This document shows, piece after piece, positions 17,712 through 26,619 of a stretch of DNA of 64,000 nucleotides; positions within the stretch are counted from its first letter, which is position 1; each line of letters starts with the position of its first letter. Position numbers and translations under genes: made by a program. Source of the DNA: Variovorax paradoxus (GTDB lineage Bacteria > Pseudomonadota > Gammaproteobacteria > Burkholderiales > Burkholderiaceae_C); contig NZ_CP123990.1 of assembly GCF_029919115.1 (NCBI RefSeq), positions 2,976,001-3,040,000 of the forward strand, read 5' to 3'. The notes under the pieces were generated by a model, which was not told where the DNA came from, did not search any database, and worked only from the letters and a program-made list of their open reading frames with translations.

Positions 17712-17981
17712 ATGGGGAAGAGTTGGGGTATCGCTAGGTTCTATGGCATGGGCTCCATGGAGTACCGGCTGGAATCCGGAGAATGGTTGGCAGACAGTAG
17801 GCTCTTTGATGGAGCATCGATTCAGCTGTTCGAGACGATGGCCGAGGCAGATGCTCGAGCCGAGAAGCTCGACCAGCAAGCCCAGCCTCATGGTGTTCAG
17901 TTCATGATCGATTCCCAAGGTAAGGTGCTTACCGTGCGAAAAAAGGAAACCAATCAATCAAAGAAGATCGGTCGTCGCTAG
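17712..17981 (+). CDS. Small hypothetical protein (89 aa)
   Basis: An 89-residue ORF starting MGKSWGIARFYG, with AGGAAG at good distance before the ATG at 17712. It contains a compact middle (EYRLESGEWLADSRLF, then FETMAEADARAEKLDQQA) and a basic C-terminal tail (RKKETNQSKKIGRR) that could bind nucleic acid. No family is recognised. The frame is open upstream to 17592 through the inverted repeats, but that part looks non-coding. Confidence 0.45.
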   Translation: MGKSWGIARFYGMGSMEYRLESGEWLADSRLFDGASIQLFETMAEADARAEKLDQQAQPHGVQFMIDSQGKVLTVRKKETNQSKKIGRR

Positions 17982-18198
17982 GCCGGACCTGGCCACAACC
18001 GGCCCGTGTCTCCCATCGCTCAACTGATTCGAACCCCTATATGTGGCCCTTCAAAAAAAGCGCGTCGGTCTCGCCAGCTCACGCCATCCCGCCTTCAGAA
18101 AAGGTTGTAGAGGCCACGGGCGGTCGAGACAGCCCGGTTTACTGCCGCGTTGAATTCGAGTCGAATGGCGAGAAGAGCGCGTCGACGTTTGCGACTTC

Positions 18199-18465
18199 GT
18201 GAATCTGGAAGACAGGGGCATCACGCTGTTCGTGCGGGTCAAGCGAATTGGTGGCGAAACATCGGTACCGGTGACCATTGCGCGGGCCACGCTTGAAGCT
18301 CGCTTCGGAGCGGGACCCGGCGACAAGGATCTCGCTCATGCTTACTTGGTCCAACGAGCGGCGATCAACGCCAAAGTGTTGGAACTTGCTCCAGCCGGCG
18401 ACGTGTACACGGACGCCAACCCGATGCTTTTGGGAGCAACTAGACACATATGTGGAAAACTCTAA
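18199..18465 (+). CDS. DUF1488-like small protein, possibly frameshifted at its 5' end
   Basis: An 88-residue ORF from a GTG at 18199. The pattern ITLFVRVKRIGGE, VPVTIARATLEARFG, then AYLVQRAAINAKVLELA resembles the DUF1488 layout (hydrophobic strand, an S/R-x-x-x-L-x-x-RF helix, and a final R-x-x-I helix). Just upstream in another frame, 18041-18199, is an ATG-started stretch beginning MWPFKKSASVSP that ends at a TGA overlapping this GTG. A single-base indel near 18170 would join the two into one protein of about 140 residues. The function of the family is not established. Confidence 0.45.
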   Translation: MNLEDRGITLFVRVKRIGGETSVPVTIARATLEARFGAGPGDKDLAHAYLVQRAAINAKVLELAPAGDVYTDANPMLLGATRHICGKL

Positions 18466-18633
18466 CGTGCGTGAATTTCTGCCGATATGTGGGTTGATCG
18501 AGACAGTGTGGTGGCGCTCACGGACGCGAGAAATCGAAGCGCGGGCTGATGGAGCGCTGATCGCGCCGATGGCCGCAAATAGTACGATCTATCTCCCCTG
18601 CATTAGCCGATTTGAAAGTACTGGAGCAACGCT

Positions 18634-18861
18634 ATGGCGCCTTCGGAGCGTTTTCATCACGGAGAGTGGACGTTCGACTTGTTTGTTCTGCCGGCGGAAG
18701 ATGGCAGCAGCTTTTCCGGCACCGTAGACATTTCCCGAGGCCGCACCCATCGCTGCAAGCTAGTGCTGGCCAAGCCTGCAACGTCGCGAGAGGTGGGGAT
18801 TGCGGAACTGAGGGCGCAATGCCTGACATGGGTGGCAGGCCAAATGACGGCGCCCGATTGA
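18634..18861 (+). CDS. Small hypothetical protein (75 aa)
   Basis: A 75-residue ORF with a clear ribosome-binding site (TGGAG, seven bases before the ATG). It reads as a small beta-rich domain (GEWTFDLFVLPAEDGSSFSGTV) followed by a helix (REVGIAELRAQCLTWVAGQM). There is no signal peptide. I do not recognise the family, but the composition and start site support a real gene. Confidence 0.5.
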   Translation: MAPSERFHHGEWTFDLFVLPAEDGSSFSGTVDISRGRTHRCKLVLAKPATSREVGIAELRAQCLTWVAGQMTAPD

Positions 18862-18886
18862 GGCAACATCCAGCCAACACTGGTGA

Positions 18887-19126
18887 TCAACGAAAGGCTC
18901 GCCTCTGCGAGGGACCCGACCTCCTGAGTACGTTCACGAAGTGGCGCTTGGCCACATCCCGGGCGTGTTTCGCCAATGCTTGTTCGTCCGGGCTGGGCGC
19001 CGACGACTCGCCGCGAAAGTAGGCGACGAGTCTCCTGTTCACGCAGGCCTCCGCCTGGCGCGCGAGCCGTTCCGACTCCCTCCATATTTGCAGAGATTCA
19101 GCAAACTGCGATTCACGTTTTGCCAT
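18887..19126 (-). CDS. Small hypothetical protein (79 aa)
   Basis: A 79-residue, strongly basic ORF that is predicted to be all helical (ESLQIWRESERLARQAEACVNR, then EQALAKHARDVAKRHFVNVLRR). No ribosome-binding site is obvious before the ATG at 19126. It converges on the ORF ending at 18861. The family is not recognised and a spurious call is possible. Confidence 0.4.
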   Translation of the reverse strand: MAKRESQFAESLQIWRESERLARQAEACVNRRLVAYFRGESSAPSPDEQALAKHARDVAKRHFVNVLRRSGPSQRRAFR

Positions 19127-19297
19127 GGTGATTCGAGCAACTTAACGGCCCGATCATGGCTCGTCGAGCGGCCTTGAGCGTAGGAGAATTCCGCAAACGC
19201 CGAGACGTTCTTTAATGGATGAGGTCAAGCAGCGTCGAAAAACAACCTTTGCCCAACCTTGCCGATTTATAGCTCGCAAGCTCTGCTGGCGGCGTCA

Positions 19298-20188
19298 TCA
19301 TCGCGCCGGCAGCCTGCTGATGATGAGCTCGGCCATCGGCGAAGGTGTTCGGCCCCGCAATGTGACAACGCCCATTTCCGATGCCTGCACTGGCAGGCCG
19401 CTGACTTCCAGCGGATGAAGCTCGCCGGCCGCGACCTCTTCCTTGACCGCGGCATGCGGGGCGGCCAGCACCGAGTCGCAGGCGAGCGCCACTTTTTTCA
19501 GCAAGCCGACGTCGTCGCATTCGAGCGCAAGCGAAAGCTCGGCCGGCGACGCAAGGCCAAGCAGTTGAGAGACCACGGCGCGCACACCAGGTGGCAGCCG
19601 CACCGAAAGAACGCCGTGCGGCCACAGCTGCGGCATCGTGACGGACTTGTGCGCCGCCAAGGGGTGGCCTGAGCGCACGTAGAAACCTCCCGGTTCGCGG
19701 CGCACGGCACGGATGTGCAGGTTGGGGTCGGGCGGCAGGTTCCTGGTGTCGGCAACGAAGAACTCGATGTCCTCTTCGAGCAGGCGCTTCAGCAGCAGTT
19801 GCCAATTGCTGATCTCCACGCGCAGGTTGATGCCCGGAAACTCGCATCGCATCTCCGTCAGCAGCTGCGACAGAAGGGTCGCCGCCGGAAAAGGGCCGAT
19901 GCCGAAAGCCATATCGCCCAGGCTGCGGCTGCGGTAGAGCTCCACGTCGCGCTCCAGGCAGCGACTGTTGAAGACGAGCTGCCGGGCGCGTGCAACGACG
20001 AATTCACCGGCCGGTGTAGTCACCACTTCGTTCGTTCCGCGATCGAACAGCTGCAGGCCCAGCTCGGCTTCCGCCGCCTGGATGCTGCGGGTGAGGGCGG
20101 GCTGGCTCAGGTGCACCTGCTCGGCAGCCCGAATGAAGCTGCGCCGATCGGCCACGGCAACGATATGACTCCAGCGCTTGAGGTCCAT
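19298..20188 (-). CDS. LysR-family regulator
   Basis: A 296-residue LysR-type regulator. The DNA-binding domain is at the N-terminus (ADRRSFIRAAEQVHLSQPALTRSIQ, then LFDRGTNEVVTTPAG). The effector domain is complete. It points away from the response-regulator gene starting near 20391, with 202 bases between, and a perfect dyad lies 37 bases upstream of its start. No adjacent metabolic gene reveals its target; the divergent regulator and the autotransporter beyond it are the nearest candidates. Confidence 0.85.
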   Translation of the reverse strand: MDLKRWSHIVAVADRRSFIRAAEQVHLSQPALTRSIQAAEAELGLQLFDRGTNEVVTTPAGEFVVARARQLVFNSRCLERDVELYRSRSLGDMAFGIGPFPAATLLSQLLTEMRCEFPGINLRVEISNWQLLLKRLLEEDIEFFVADTRNLPPDPNLHIRAVRREPGGFYVRSGHPLAAHKSVTMPQLWPHGVLSVRLPPGVRAVVSQLLGLASPAELSLALECDDVGLLKKVALACDSVLAAPHAAVKEEVAAGELHPLEVSGLPVQASEMGVVTLRGRTPSPMAELIISRLPAR

Positions 20189-20224
20189 GGGGCTCCTTGC
20201 GGCCCCTCGAGGCCAATTGCATCC

Positions 20225-20247
20225 ACTGCATTGATCTTGGGTGCAGT
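20225..20247. promoter_or_regulatory. LysR-type dyad upstream of the LysR gene
   Basis: ACTGCA at 20225-20230 and TGCAGT at 20242-20247 form a perfect dyad with an 11-base spacer, matching the T-N11-A form of LysR sites. It lies 37 bases upstream of the LysR start at 20188, suitable for autoregulation and for control of the divergent gene. Confidence 0.5.
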
Positions 20248-20390
20248 ATGCATTGGACTTAATTGGCGCTCATCAGAACAATCGCGCCGGAAAAACCCGC
20301 CGGCGTTCCATACACCGGCGCCATAACAACACGGAGAGACAACCCCGGTGAACCTCGTCGCGAACATCGTGCTGGCCACGAATTGCGCCG

Positions 20391-21302
20391 TTGCCAGCAC
20401 TGCGTGCCCCGCCCGCTTCCCCTGCGGGAAGCGATCGACTCGCGAGAGCCCCTTTGCAAATTGCTGTTCTAGATCCTTCACTTCGAACCCGAGAGCTCGC
20501 GAGGCGGGCCATCTGCAGGCTGGGCCATGTGCCTGTGGTCTTCACCCACGTGAACGAACTTCAGGCGCGCGCCAATGAGGTCGGCAGCTTCCGCTTGCTG
20601 CTGCTCGCGTGTCCGCACGACCCTGCGGTGTTTCAGCCGCTCGTCGCGCATGTACGCGAGATTCTGGGGCAGCAGGTGCCGCTCGTCCTCGGCGCCTCCA
20701 AGCGGCAGTTCCGGATGATGTCGGCCTTGTACGGGGACGAGTCTTCGACCGTGGCGCACGCGCCGTCATCGTTCGAAGACACCTACCGCTTGCTGGAGGC
20801 TGCCCTGGTGCGCCGCAAAGAGCCCATCCCCGCGCGGGTGCTCGAATGGCGGGGCTACCGTGTGCTGCTGGACCAGGACAAGGCAGAGTTTGCCGGCACA
20901 CCCATCAGGCTGCGGCCCCGCGAGCTCGACTTGGCAGTTGCCTTCTTCCGCAATGTCGACCGGGTTCTGACGCGCGAATGGCTCTTTGCGAATGTGTGGG
21001 GACGAAAGGTAGAGAACGGCGCTCTGTCGAACGCGTGGGGACGCAAGCAAGAGAACGGCTCTCTCTCGCGTGCGCTGGACGTCTGCGTATCGGGCTTGCG
21101 CACAAAGCTTGGGCTGCGCTTCAGGCTCCAGGCCATCTGGGGCCAGGGCTACCAACTGAGCGACGAGCCATGGTCCCTGGATGACCAGAGACCACTCGGT
21201 TTTTTTGGCCGGGCAGGTTGCGAGCGCGGCGGCATCGCCGAGGCGATTCGCCCTGAGAAAAAAAGCCTTCCGGTTCCGCACGGTGGTGGACCGGATGAGT
21301 GA
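20391..21302 (+). CDS. OmpR-type regulator with degenerate receiver and duplicated insert
   Basis: A protein of up to 303 residues with an N-terminal receiver-like domain (IAVLDPSLRTRELARRAI) and a C-terminal winged helix (IRLRPRELDLAVAFFRN, ending ALDVCVSGLRTKLGL). In the receiver only one of the usual acidic residues is kept, and the strand that should end in the phospho-accepting aspartate reads LLLLACP, so phosphorylation is unlikely. Within the winged helix a 13-residue unit starting WGRK is present twice. The start is uncertain: a TTG at 20391 is the longest, and a TTG near 20454 is also possible. It lies upstream of the autotransporter and may control it. Confidence 0.7.
   Translation: MPALRAPPASPAGSDRLARAPLQIAVLDPSLRTRELARRAICRLGHVPVVFTHVNELQARANEVGSFRLLLLACPHDPAVFQPLVAHVREILGQQVPLVLGASKRQFRMMSALYGDESSTVAHAPSSFEDTYRLLEAALVRRKEPIPARVLEWRGYRVLLDQDKAEFAGTPIRLRPRELDLAVAFFRNVDRVLTREWLFANVWGRKVENGALSNAWGRKQENGSLSRALDVCVSGLRTKLGLRFRLQAIWGQGYQLSDEPWSLDDQRPLGFFGRAGCERGGIAEAIRPEKKSLPVPHGGGPDE
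20997..21074 (+). repeat. 39-base tandem duplication inside the winged-helix region
   Basis: Two 39-base units, 20997-21035 and 21036-21074, encode WGRKVENGALSNA and WGRKQENGSLSRA, nine of thirteen residues identical. They sit just before the helix that normally reads as the DNA-recognition element of OmpR-type proteins. Only one such segment is expected in the family. Confidence 0.8.
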
Positions 21303-21375
21303 GGTCTGTCCAGTGCGAACCTTCGTTCGCGCCCCTGCAAATGAGCGAGAACTTCTTGCTTATTGATTGGAGCAT

Positions 21376-21471
21376 ATGAAGGGGATAGAAACGGGCACAC
21401 GCGTCGCCGTCCTCGACGACGATCCGATTCAGCTGGAATTGGTCGCCCACACGATGCACTTCGTCGACTGC
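21376..21471 (+). pseudogene. Truncated response-regulator N-terminus in the autotransporter leader
   Basis: The gene-free stretch 21303-21676 contains one recognisable piece. From the ATG at 21376 it encodes GTRVAVLDDDPIQLELVAHTM, the first strand, acidic triad and first helix of a receiver domain, and then loses the pattern after about residue 32. The rest, to 21676, gives low-complexity histidine- and proline-rich translation and is probably untranslated leader for the autotransporter. It looks like a remnant of a second response regulator like the one just upstream. Confidence 0.5.
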
Positions 21472-21676
21472 GTATCTCCTCCCTTCAAAGGCGCGGCAAA
21501 TCTGTTGCCGCACACGCCTTGGCCACACCACCACCCGCAGGCAAGCAACCCGCTCGATCGAGCCCGACGCGGAGTCGCTGACGTGAAAGTTGTCGTTCCC
21601 CGCCCCGCACGCCTGATCGACGACGCAGGCCTGCTTGTTCTTCTTCTTAAAACAATGCATCGAGGAGACCACCACC

Positions 21677-24600
21677 ATGAACAAGTCGTATTTCAGCGTC
21701 TGGAATACAGCGCTCTCGTCCTGGGTCGCTGTTCCTGAGACCGCGTGCGCGCATTGCAGCGCCGCGTCTCGGGAGGGTGATGGGTGCGGGCGCGGTGGCA
21801 GCTCGTTGCGGCGCACGGCGCTTGCCCTCGCGTTGACGCTTGCGTGGGGCGTTCCGGCTTCGGCGGCCACGCTCTACTGGGACACCACCGGAACCGCAGC
21901 CGGCTTGGGCGGAGCCGGAACATGGGACACGACCAATGCGTTCTGGAACACCAACGCGACAGGCACTGGCGGCACCGCATCCGCCTGGAACAACAGCAAT
22001 GTCGACAGCGCTGTCTTCGCCGGAACTGCGGGCACGGTGTCGCTTGGCGTACCGGTCACTGCGGGCAACCTGAACTTCAACGTCACCGGTTACACGCTTG
22101 CCGGTTCGACGCTCACCCTTGCGGGAACGCCGACCCTCACTACCGGCTTGAATGTGACGGCGACCATCAGCTCTGCCATCGCGGGCACGGCAGGTGTGAT
22201 CAAGGCAGGTGCGGGCACGTTGACACTCAGCGGCGCCAACACCTTCAGCGGCGGCATCACCGTCAATGCCGGCATCCTCAGCGTCAATGGGGATGCCGCG
22301 CTTGGCGCCGCAAGCAACGGCATCGTGATGGCGGGCGGCACGCAGCTTGTTGCCAACACCGGCACCGTGCTGCCGGCCAGCCGGGTGGTCACGCTTGCCA
22401 GCGGCAATGTCACCGTGAACGGCTCGCGCTTGGGCGCTGCGCGCTACACCGGTGCGGGCGGGCTCACGGCAATCGCCGCGTCGATGACCTTGAGCAACAA
22501 CGCCAACGACTACACCGGGCAGACGCAGTACCTGCCAGCAGGCAGCGGCACCCTTTCGTTCACGTCCATCGCCGATCTGGGCGTGGCCAGTGCCCTGGGT
22601 GCACCGACCACCGTCGGCAACGGCACCGTTCTCGTCGCGCCTACGAGTGGCACCGCGACTCTCGCGTATACCGGCACGGGTGGCAGTTCCAATCGCAACT
22701 TCACATTTCAAAACCCGGCTTCCAGCTTGGGGACTCGGCTTCGCCATTCGGGCAGCGGCACCTTGACTTTGACCGGCAACATCTCCTTGGGGGGTGACAT
22801 CCTCGGCCTTACCAATTTCGACGCGGTGGGCGGTGACCTTGCATTGCTCGGCGTGATCAGCGATTCCGTCACACGAGCAGTAAGCTTTTCTGGGTCTACC
22901 GGACGCACCATCACGCTCGGGGGCAACAACACCTGGCGGAGCGTTGCCAGTATTTCCGGTGTGACCGTCGTCGCCCCTGTGCTCGCAAACAGGGGGATCG
23001 CCAATTCATTGGGTAGCGGCCTCGCAACCAACAACGCCGTCTCCATCGGCATATCTGCCGGCGGCGCATTGAGTTATACCGGCACGGGCGCCAGCACCAA
23101 CCGCGGTTGGACCATCAACAGCGGCACGGTTCGCAACGACGGCAGCGGGGCGCTGAACCTCACGGGGCCCGTGGCGATCTCCGGCAACACGGCGACGCTC
23201 GGAGGCAGCTTCAGCGGGGCGCCCAACACCGTCTCCGGCGTGATTTCGGGCGTCGGCACACTTGCGGTCAATACGGCAGGAACCTGGGCACTCACCGGCG
23301 ACAACACCTACACGGGAGGAACGACGATCACAGCCGGCATGCTGCACATCGGCAGCGGCGGCACCACTGGCTCGATCCTTGGCAACGTCACCAACAACGG
23401 CGCCCTAGTCTTCAACCGCTCGGACGCGGTTACTTTCGGCGGCGCCATTTCCGGCACGGGCACGCTCACCAAGCTCGGCGCGGACACGCTGACGCTGACT
23501 GCCGACAACACCTACACCGGCGCCACCACCATCGCGGCGGGCACCTTGCAGGTTGGCGATGGCGGGGGCACCGGTTCCATCGCGGGCGACATCACGAACA
23601 ACAGCGCGCTTGTGCTCAACCGCTCAGGGGCGCTGGCACTTGGCGGTGCCATCTCCGGCGCCGGAACGATCTCGCAGATCGGCAGCGGTGTCACCACGCT
23701 CAGCGGCAACAGCAGCACGTTCTCCGGCGGCACGACTGTCAGCAACGGCACCTTGTGGGTCAACGGCACCCTGGGCAACGCGGGCAGTACGATGAGCGTG
23801 ACCGGTGGCGGCACGCTCGGCGGCACCGGCACCGTCGGCGGCAGTGTCGCAATCAATGACGGCGTCCTTGCGCCGGGCAACTCCCCCGGCACGCTGACCA
23901 TCAACGGCGACCTGTCGCTCGCGAGTGCATCGGTGCTCAACTACGAGTTCGGGCAGGCCGGCGTCGCCGGCGGTCCGCTCAACGACCTGACGGTGGTGGT
24001 CGGCAACCTCACGCTGGACGGCACGCTCAATGCCACCGTTTCTGCAGGCGGAGCCTACGGACCCGGCCTGTACCGGGTGATCAGCTACGGCGGCACGCTG
24101 ACCGACAACGGCCTTGCGCTCGGCACCATGCCGGCGGGCAGCGTCAATTTTGTGCAGACCTCGGTTGCCGGGCAGGTGAACCTGATCAACACGGCCGGCC
24201 TCACGCTCAACTTCTGGGATGGCGGGGCAGGGCCGCTCAACAACGGCACCGTCAACGGCGGCAGCGGAATCTGGCAGGCCTCGGCGGGCAATGCCAACTG
24301 GACGGAGCTCACCGGCACCATCAACGCACCCTACGCGGACGGCACCTTCGCAATCTTCGCGGGCGCGCCCGGCACCGTCACGGTCGACAACAGCGCAGGC
24401 GCCGTCGTTTCCGGGGGCATGCAGTTCGCCGCTTCCGGCTATGTGGTGCAAGGCCAGCCGATCACGCTGGCTGCGGGCAGCAACCTTCTTCGCGTGGGTG
24501 ACGGCACCGCACCGAGCGCGGGCTACGTGGCCACGATTGCTTCCGAACTCGCCGGTACCGGCGGTATCGACAAGTCGGACCTGGGCACGCTGGTGCTGAC

Positions 24601-26380
24601 CGGGACCAACAGCTACACCGGCGGCACCACGATCAGCGCCGGTACCTTGCAGCTGGGCAACGGCGGCACGACAGGCTCTGTGGTGGGAGACGTGACCAAC
24701 AACGGCACGCTGGCGTTCAATCGCTCGGACAACTTCACCTTCGGCAACGTCATCTCGGGCACCGGGGCGGTCACGCAGATGGGCCCCAACACGCTGACGC
24801 TCACAGGCGCCAACAGCTATACCGGGGCGACTACCGTGGCCGCCGGCACGCTGCGCGCGGGCGCGGCCAACACCTTCAGCGCGGCTTCGGCCTATACGGT
24901 CGCGCCGGGCGCAACGCTGGATATCAACGGGTTCGATCAAAGCGTGGCGGCGCTCGCCAACAACGGCACGGTCAACCTGGCAGGTGCGACCGCGGGCAGC
25001 GCCCTTGCAGTCCGCGGCGCCTATGTCGGCAACGCCGGCATCCTGAGAATGGGCACGGGCATTGTCGGCCGCACCAGCGTGAGCGACCGGCTCGTGCTCG
25101 ATGGGCCTGCGGCAAACGCCAGCGGCAGCACCGCAATCCAGTTCACCAACCTGAGCGGGCTTGGCGCGCTCACTTCCGGCAACGGCATCGAGGTGATCAG
25201 CGGGATCAACGGTGGCACGACCACCGCGCAAACGAGCAAGAGTGCCTTCAGCCTGTTGGGTGGACACGTGGACGCGGGCGCCTACGAATACCGCCTTTAT
25301 GCGGCCGATGCCCAGGGCGCTGGCGAGAACTGGTACCTGCGTTCGACCGCTCCGGCGTCGCCGCTGGCGCCGCCCACCACAGCGCCAATACCCGCACTGT
25401 TGCCCGTTCCCACCTACCGCGCCGAAGTCCCGCTGCTGTCCGCGCTGCCCAGCCAGCTGCGCCAGATGGACCTGGCGATGATCGGCAACCTGCACCAGCG
25501 CATCGGCGACGACGACGTCAAAGCCTCCGGGGTCGCGTCCAGCGGGAGCGACCGCCGGGCCTGGGGCCGCGTGATCGCCGCCGACATCGACATCCACCAG
25601 CAAGGCACCGTCAACCCGCACAGCAAGGGCAACGTCAAGGGCTTCCAAGCCGGCACCGACCTGTTCGCCACATCGAACTGGCGCGCCGGCGTGTACGTCG
25701 GCCAGCTCGACGGCCGCATCCGCGTCAACGGCTTCGCGAGCGGCATCGCCGACCTGGCCGTCGGCGCCAACGACCTGCGCAGCCAGTACCTGGGCGCCTA
25801 CGGCACCTGGACCGCCGATTCGGGCTTCTACGCCGATGCCGTGCTGCAGGCCGGGCGGCACCGCTACACCGTCGAACCCCTGTCGACGCTGCGCAGCGGG
25901 GGCAAGGGCGACAGCCTGATGGCGTCCATCGAAGTGGGCCAGGCCTTTGCGCTGGGCGCGAGCGGCTGGAAGATCGAGCCGCAAGTGCAGCTGATTCACC
26001 AGCGCCTCAGCCTGGACAACGTCGCGATCTCCGGCGCGAATGTGCGGCAGGACAGCGACGACGGCTGGATTGCGCGCGTTGGCGTGCGGCTGAAGGGCGA
26101 GATCGCCACGGGCCTCGGCACGCTGCAGCCGTACGGCCGCTTCAACCTCTACAAGGCGAGCAGCGGTACCGACGTGGCCCGCTTCATCGGACCCGCCGGC
26201 GCAACCGACATCACGGGCCGCACCGGCGCCACCTCCAGCGAACTGGCCGGCGGCCTCACGCTGGCGCTGAGCCAGACGACCAGCGTCTACGGCGAAGTGG
26301 GCAAGCTCTGGGCTTCCGGCGGCGACGCGAAGGTGAAGCGCACGGTTCAAGGCTCACTGGGGCTGCGCATGAAGTGGTGA
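21677..26380 (+). CDS. Type V autotransporter with ESPR signal and PATR repeats
   Basis: A 1567-residue autotransporter. The N-terminus has the extended signal peptide region (MNKSYFSVWN, SSWVAVPE), then a hydrophobic core and cleavage near residue 64 (PASAA). The passenger, to about residue 1250, is a glycine/threonine/asparagine-rich beta-helix with passenger-associated transport repeats (GTLTLSGANTFSGG and relatives). A proline-rich linker precedes the C-terminal beta-barrel (about 1290-1567), which ends in LGLRMKW with the terminal aromatic residue needed for BamA recognition. The ATG at 21677 has GAGGAG nine bases upstream. It is probably a surface-exposed or released adhesin or enzyme; no catalytic motif was seen. 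A degenerate regulator lies upstream. Confidence 0.92.
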   Translation: MNKSYFSVWNTALSSWVAVPETACAHCSAASREGDGCGRGGSSLRRTALALALTLAWGVPASAATLYWDTTGTAAGLGGAGTWDTTNAFWNTNATGTGGTASAWNNSNVDSAVFAGTAGTVSLGVPVTAGNLNFNVTGYTLAGSTLTLAGTPTLTTGLNVTATISSAIAGTAGVIKAGAGTLTLSGANTFSGGITVNAGILSVNGDAALGAASNGIVMAGGTQLVANTGTVLPASRVVTLASGNVTVNGSRLGAARYTGAGGLTAIAASMTLSNNANDYTGQTQYLPAGSGTLSFTSIADLGVASALGAPTTVGNGTVLVAPTSGTATLAYTGTGGSSNRNFTFQNPASSLGTRLRHSGSGTLTLTGNISLGGDILGLTNFDAVGGDLALLGVISDSVTRAVSFSGSTGRTITLGGNNTWRSVASISGVTVVAPVLANRGIANSLGSGLATNNAVSIGISAGGALSYTGTGASTNRGWTINSGTVRNDGSGALNLTGPVAISGNTATLGGSFSGAPNTVSGVISGVGTLAVNTAGTWALTGDNTYTGGTTITAGMLHIGSGGTTGSILGNVTNNGALVFNRSDAVTFGGAISGTGTLTKLGADTLTLTADNTYTGATTIAAGTLQVGDGGGTGSIAGDITNNSALVLNRSGALALGGAISGAGTISQIGSGVTTLSGNSSTFSGGTTVSNGTLWVNGTLGNAGSTMSVTGGGTLGGTGTVGGSVAINDGVLAPGNSPGTLTINGDLSLASASVLNYEFGQAGVAGGPLNDLTVVVGNLTLDGTLNATVSAGGAYGPGLYRVISYGGTLTDNGLALGTMPAGSVNFVQTSVAGQVNLINTAGLTLNFWDGGAGPLNNGTVNGGSGIWQASAGNANWTELTGTINAPYADGTFAIFAGAPGTVTVDNSAGAVVSGGMQFAASGYVVQGQPITLAAGSNLLRVGDGTAPSAGYVATIASELAGTGGIDKSDLGTLVLTGTNSYTGGTTISAGTLQLGNGGTTGSVVGDVTNNGTLAFNRSDNFTFGNVISGTGAVTQMGPNTLTLTGANSYTGATTVAAGTLRAGAANTFSAASAYTVAPGATLDINGFDQSVAALANNGTVNLAGATAGSALAVRGAYVGNAGILRMGTGIVGRTSVSDRLVLDGPAANASGSTAIQFTNLSGLGALTSGNGIEVISGINGGTTTAQTSKSAFSLLGGHVDAGAYEYRLYAADAQGAGENWYLRSTAPASPLAPPTTAPIPALLPVPTYRAEVPLLSALPSQLRQMDLAMIGNLHQRIGDDDVKASGVASSGSDRRAWGRVIAADIDIHQQGTVNPHSKGNVKGFQAGTDLFATSNWRAGVYVGQLDGRIRVNGFASGIADLAVGANDLRSQYLGAYGTWTADSGFYADAVLQAGRHRYTVEPLSTLRSGGKGDSLMASIEVGQAFALGASGWKIEPQVQLIHQRLSLDNVAISGANVRQDSDDGWIARVGVRLKGEIATGLGTLQPYGRFNLYKASSGTDVARFIGPAGATDITGRTGATSSELAGGLTLALSQTTSVYGEVGKLWASGGDAKVKRTVQGSLGLRMKW
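23303..25015 (+). repeat. Four 204-base PATR units in the autotransporter passenger
   Basis: Units begin at 23303, 23507, 24608 and 24812, each starting N-[TS]-Y-T-G-[GA]-T-T. Within each pair the spacing is exactly 204 bases (68 residues). Units one to three share the order YTG, AGxLxxG, TGSxxGxxTNN, FNRSxxxxFGxxISGTG, LTLT; the fourth keeps only the first part. The pairs are separated by an unrelated 900-base segment. Confidence 0.7.
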
Positions 26381-26619
26381 GCCCGTCGCGCCAAGGACAT
26401 TCGCGTGGCCGAAGACACCAGGCGGTTTGGGGCGCATAGCAGAGAAGTAGGTTCCAACGAAGGGCTGCTTCCGCGAAATCTGTACCGCCGCTTTGGGCCC
26501 AATGCCGTCATTCACGCGATGCTCCTCATACTTGAGCTCCGCACGCACCAGAGCGCTGCAAGAAGCGCGAAGAAAACCGTACTCGCGGCGGTCCATCCAG
26601 AGCGCAGACGCGCCCGGGC

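Noticed and set aside
23303..25015. The regular repeats as a CRISPR array
   Set aside because: Period is 204 bases, units are in frame and encode protein repeats, with no short identical repeats and spacers.
23624..26350. A 908-codon open frame antisense to the autotransporter
   Set aside because: It lies wholly inside the autotransporter, has biased alanine/arginine/valine composition and no recognisable domain. High GC at third positions keeps the opposite strand free of stops.
26354..26596. An 80-codon minus-strand ORF between the autotransporter and the AhpD-like gene
   Set aside because: It overlaps the autotransporter's 3' end, has no ribosome-binding site and no recognisable family. 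A decayed outer-membrane gene is conceivable but not supported.
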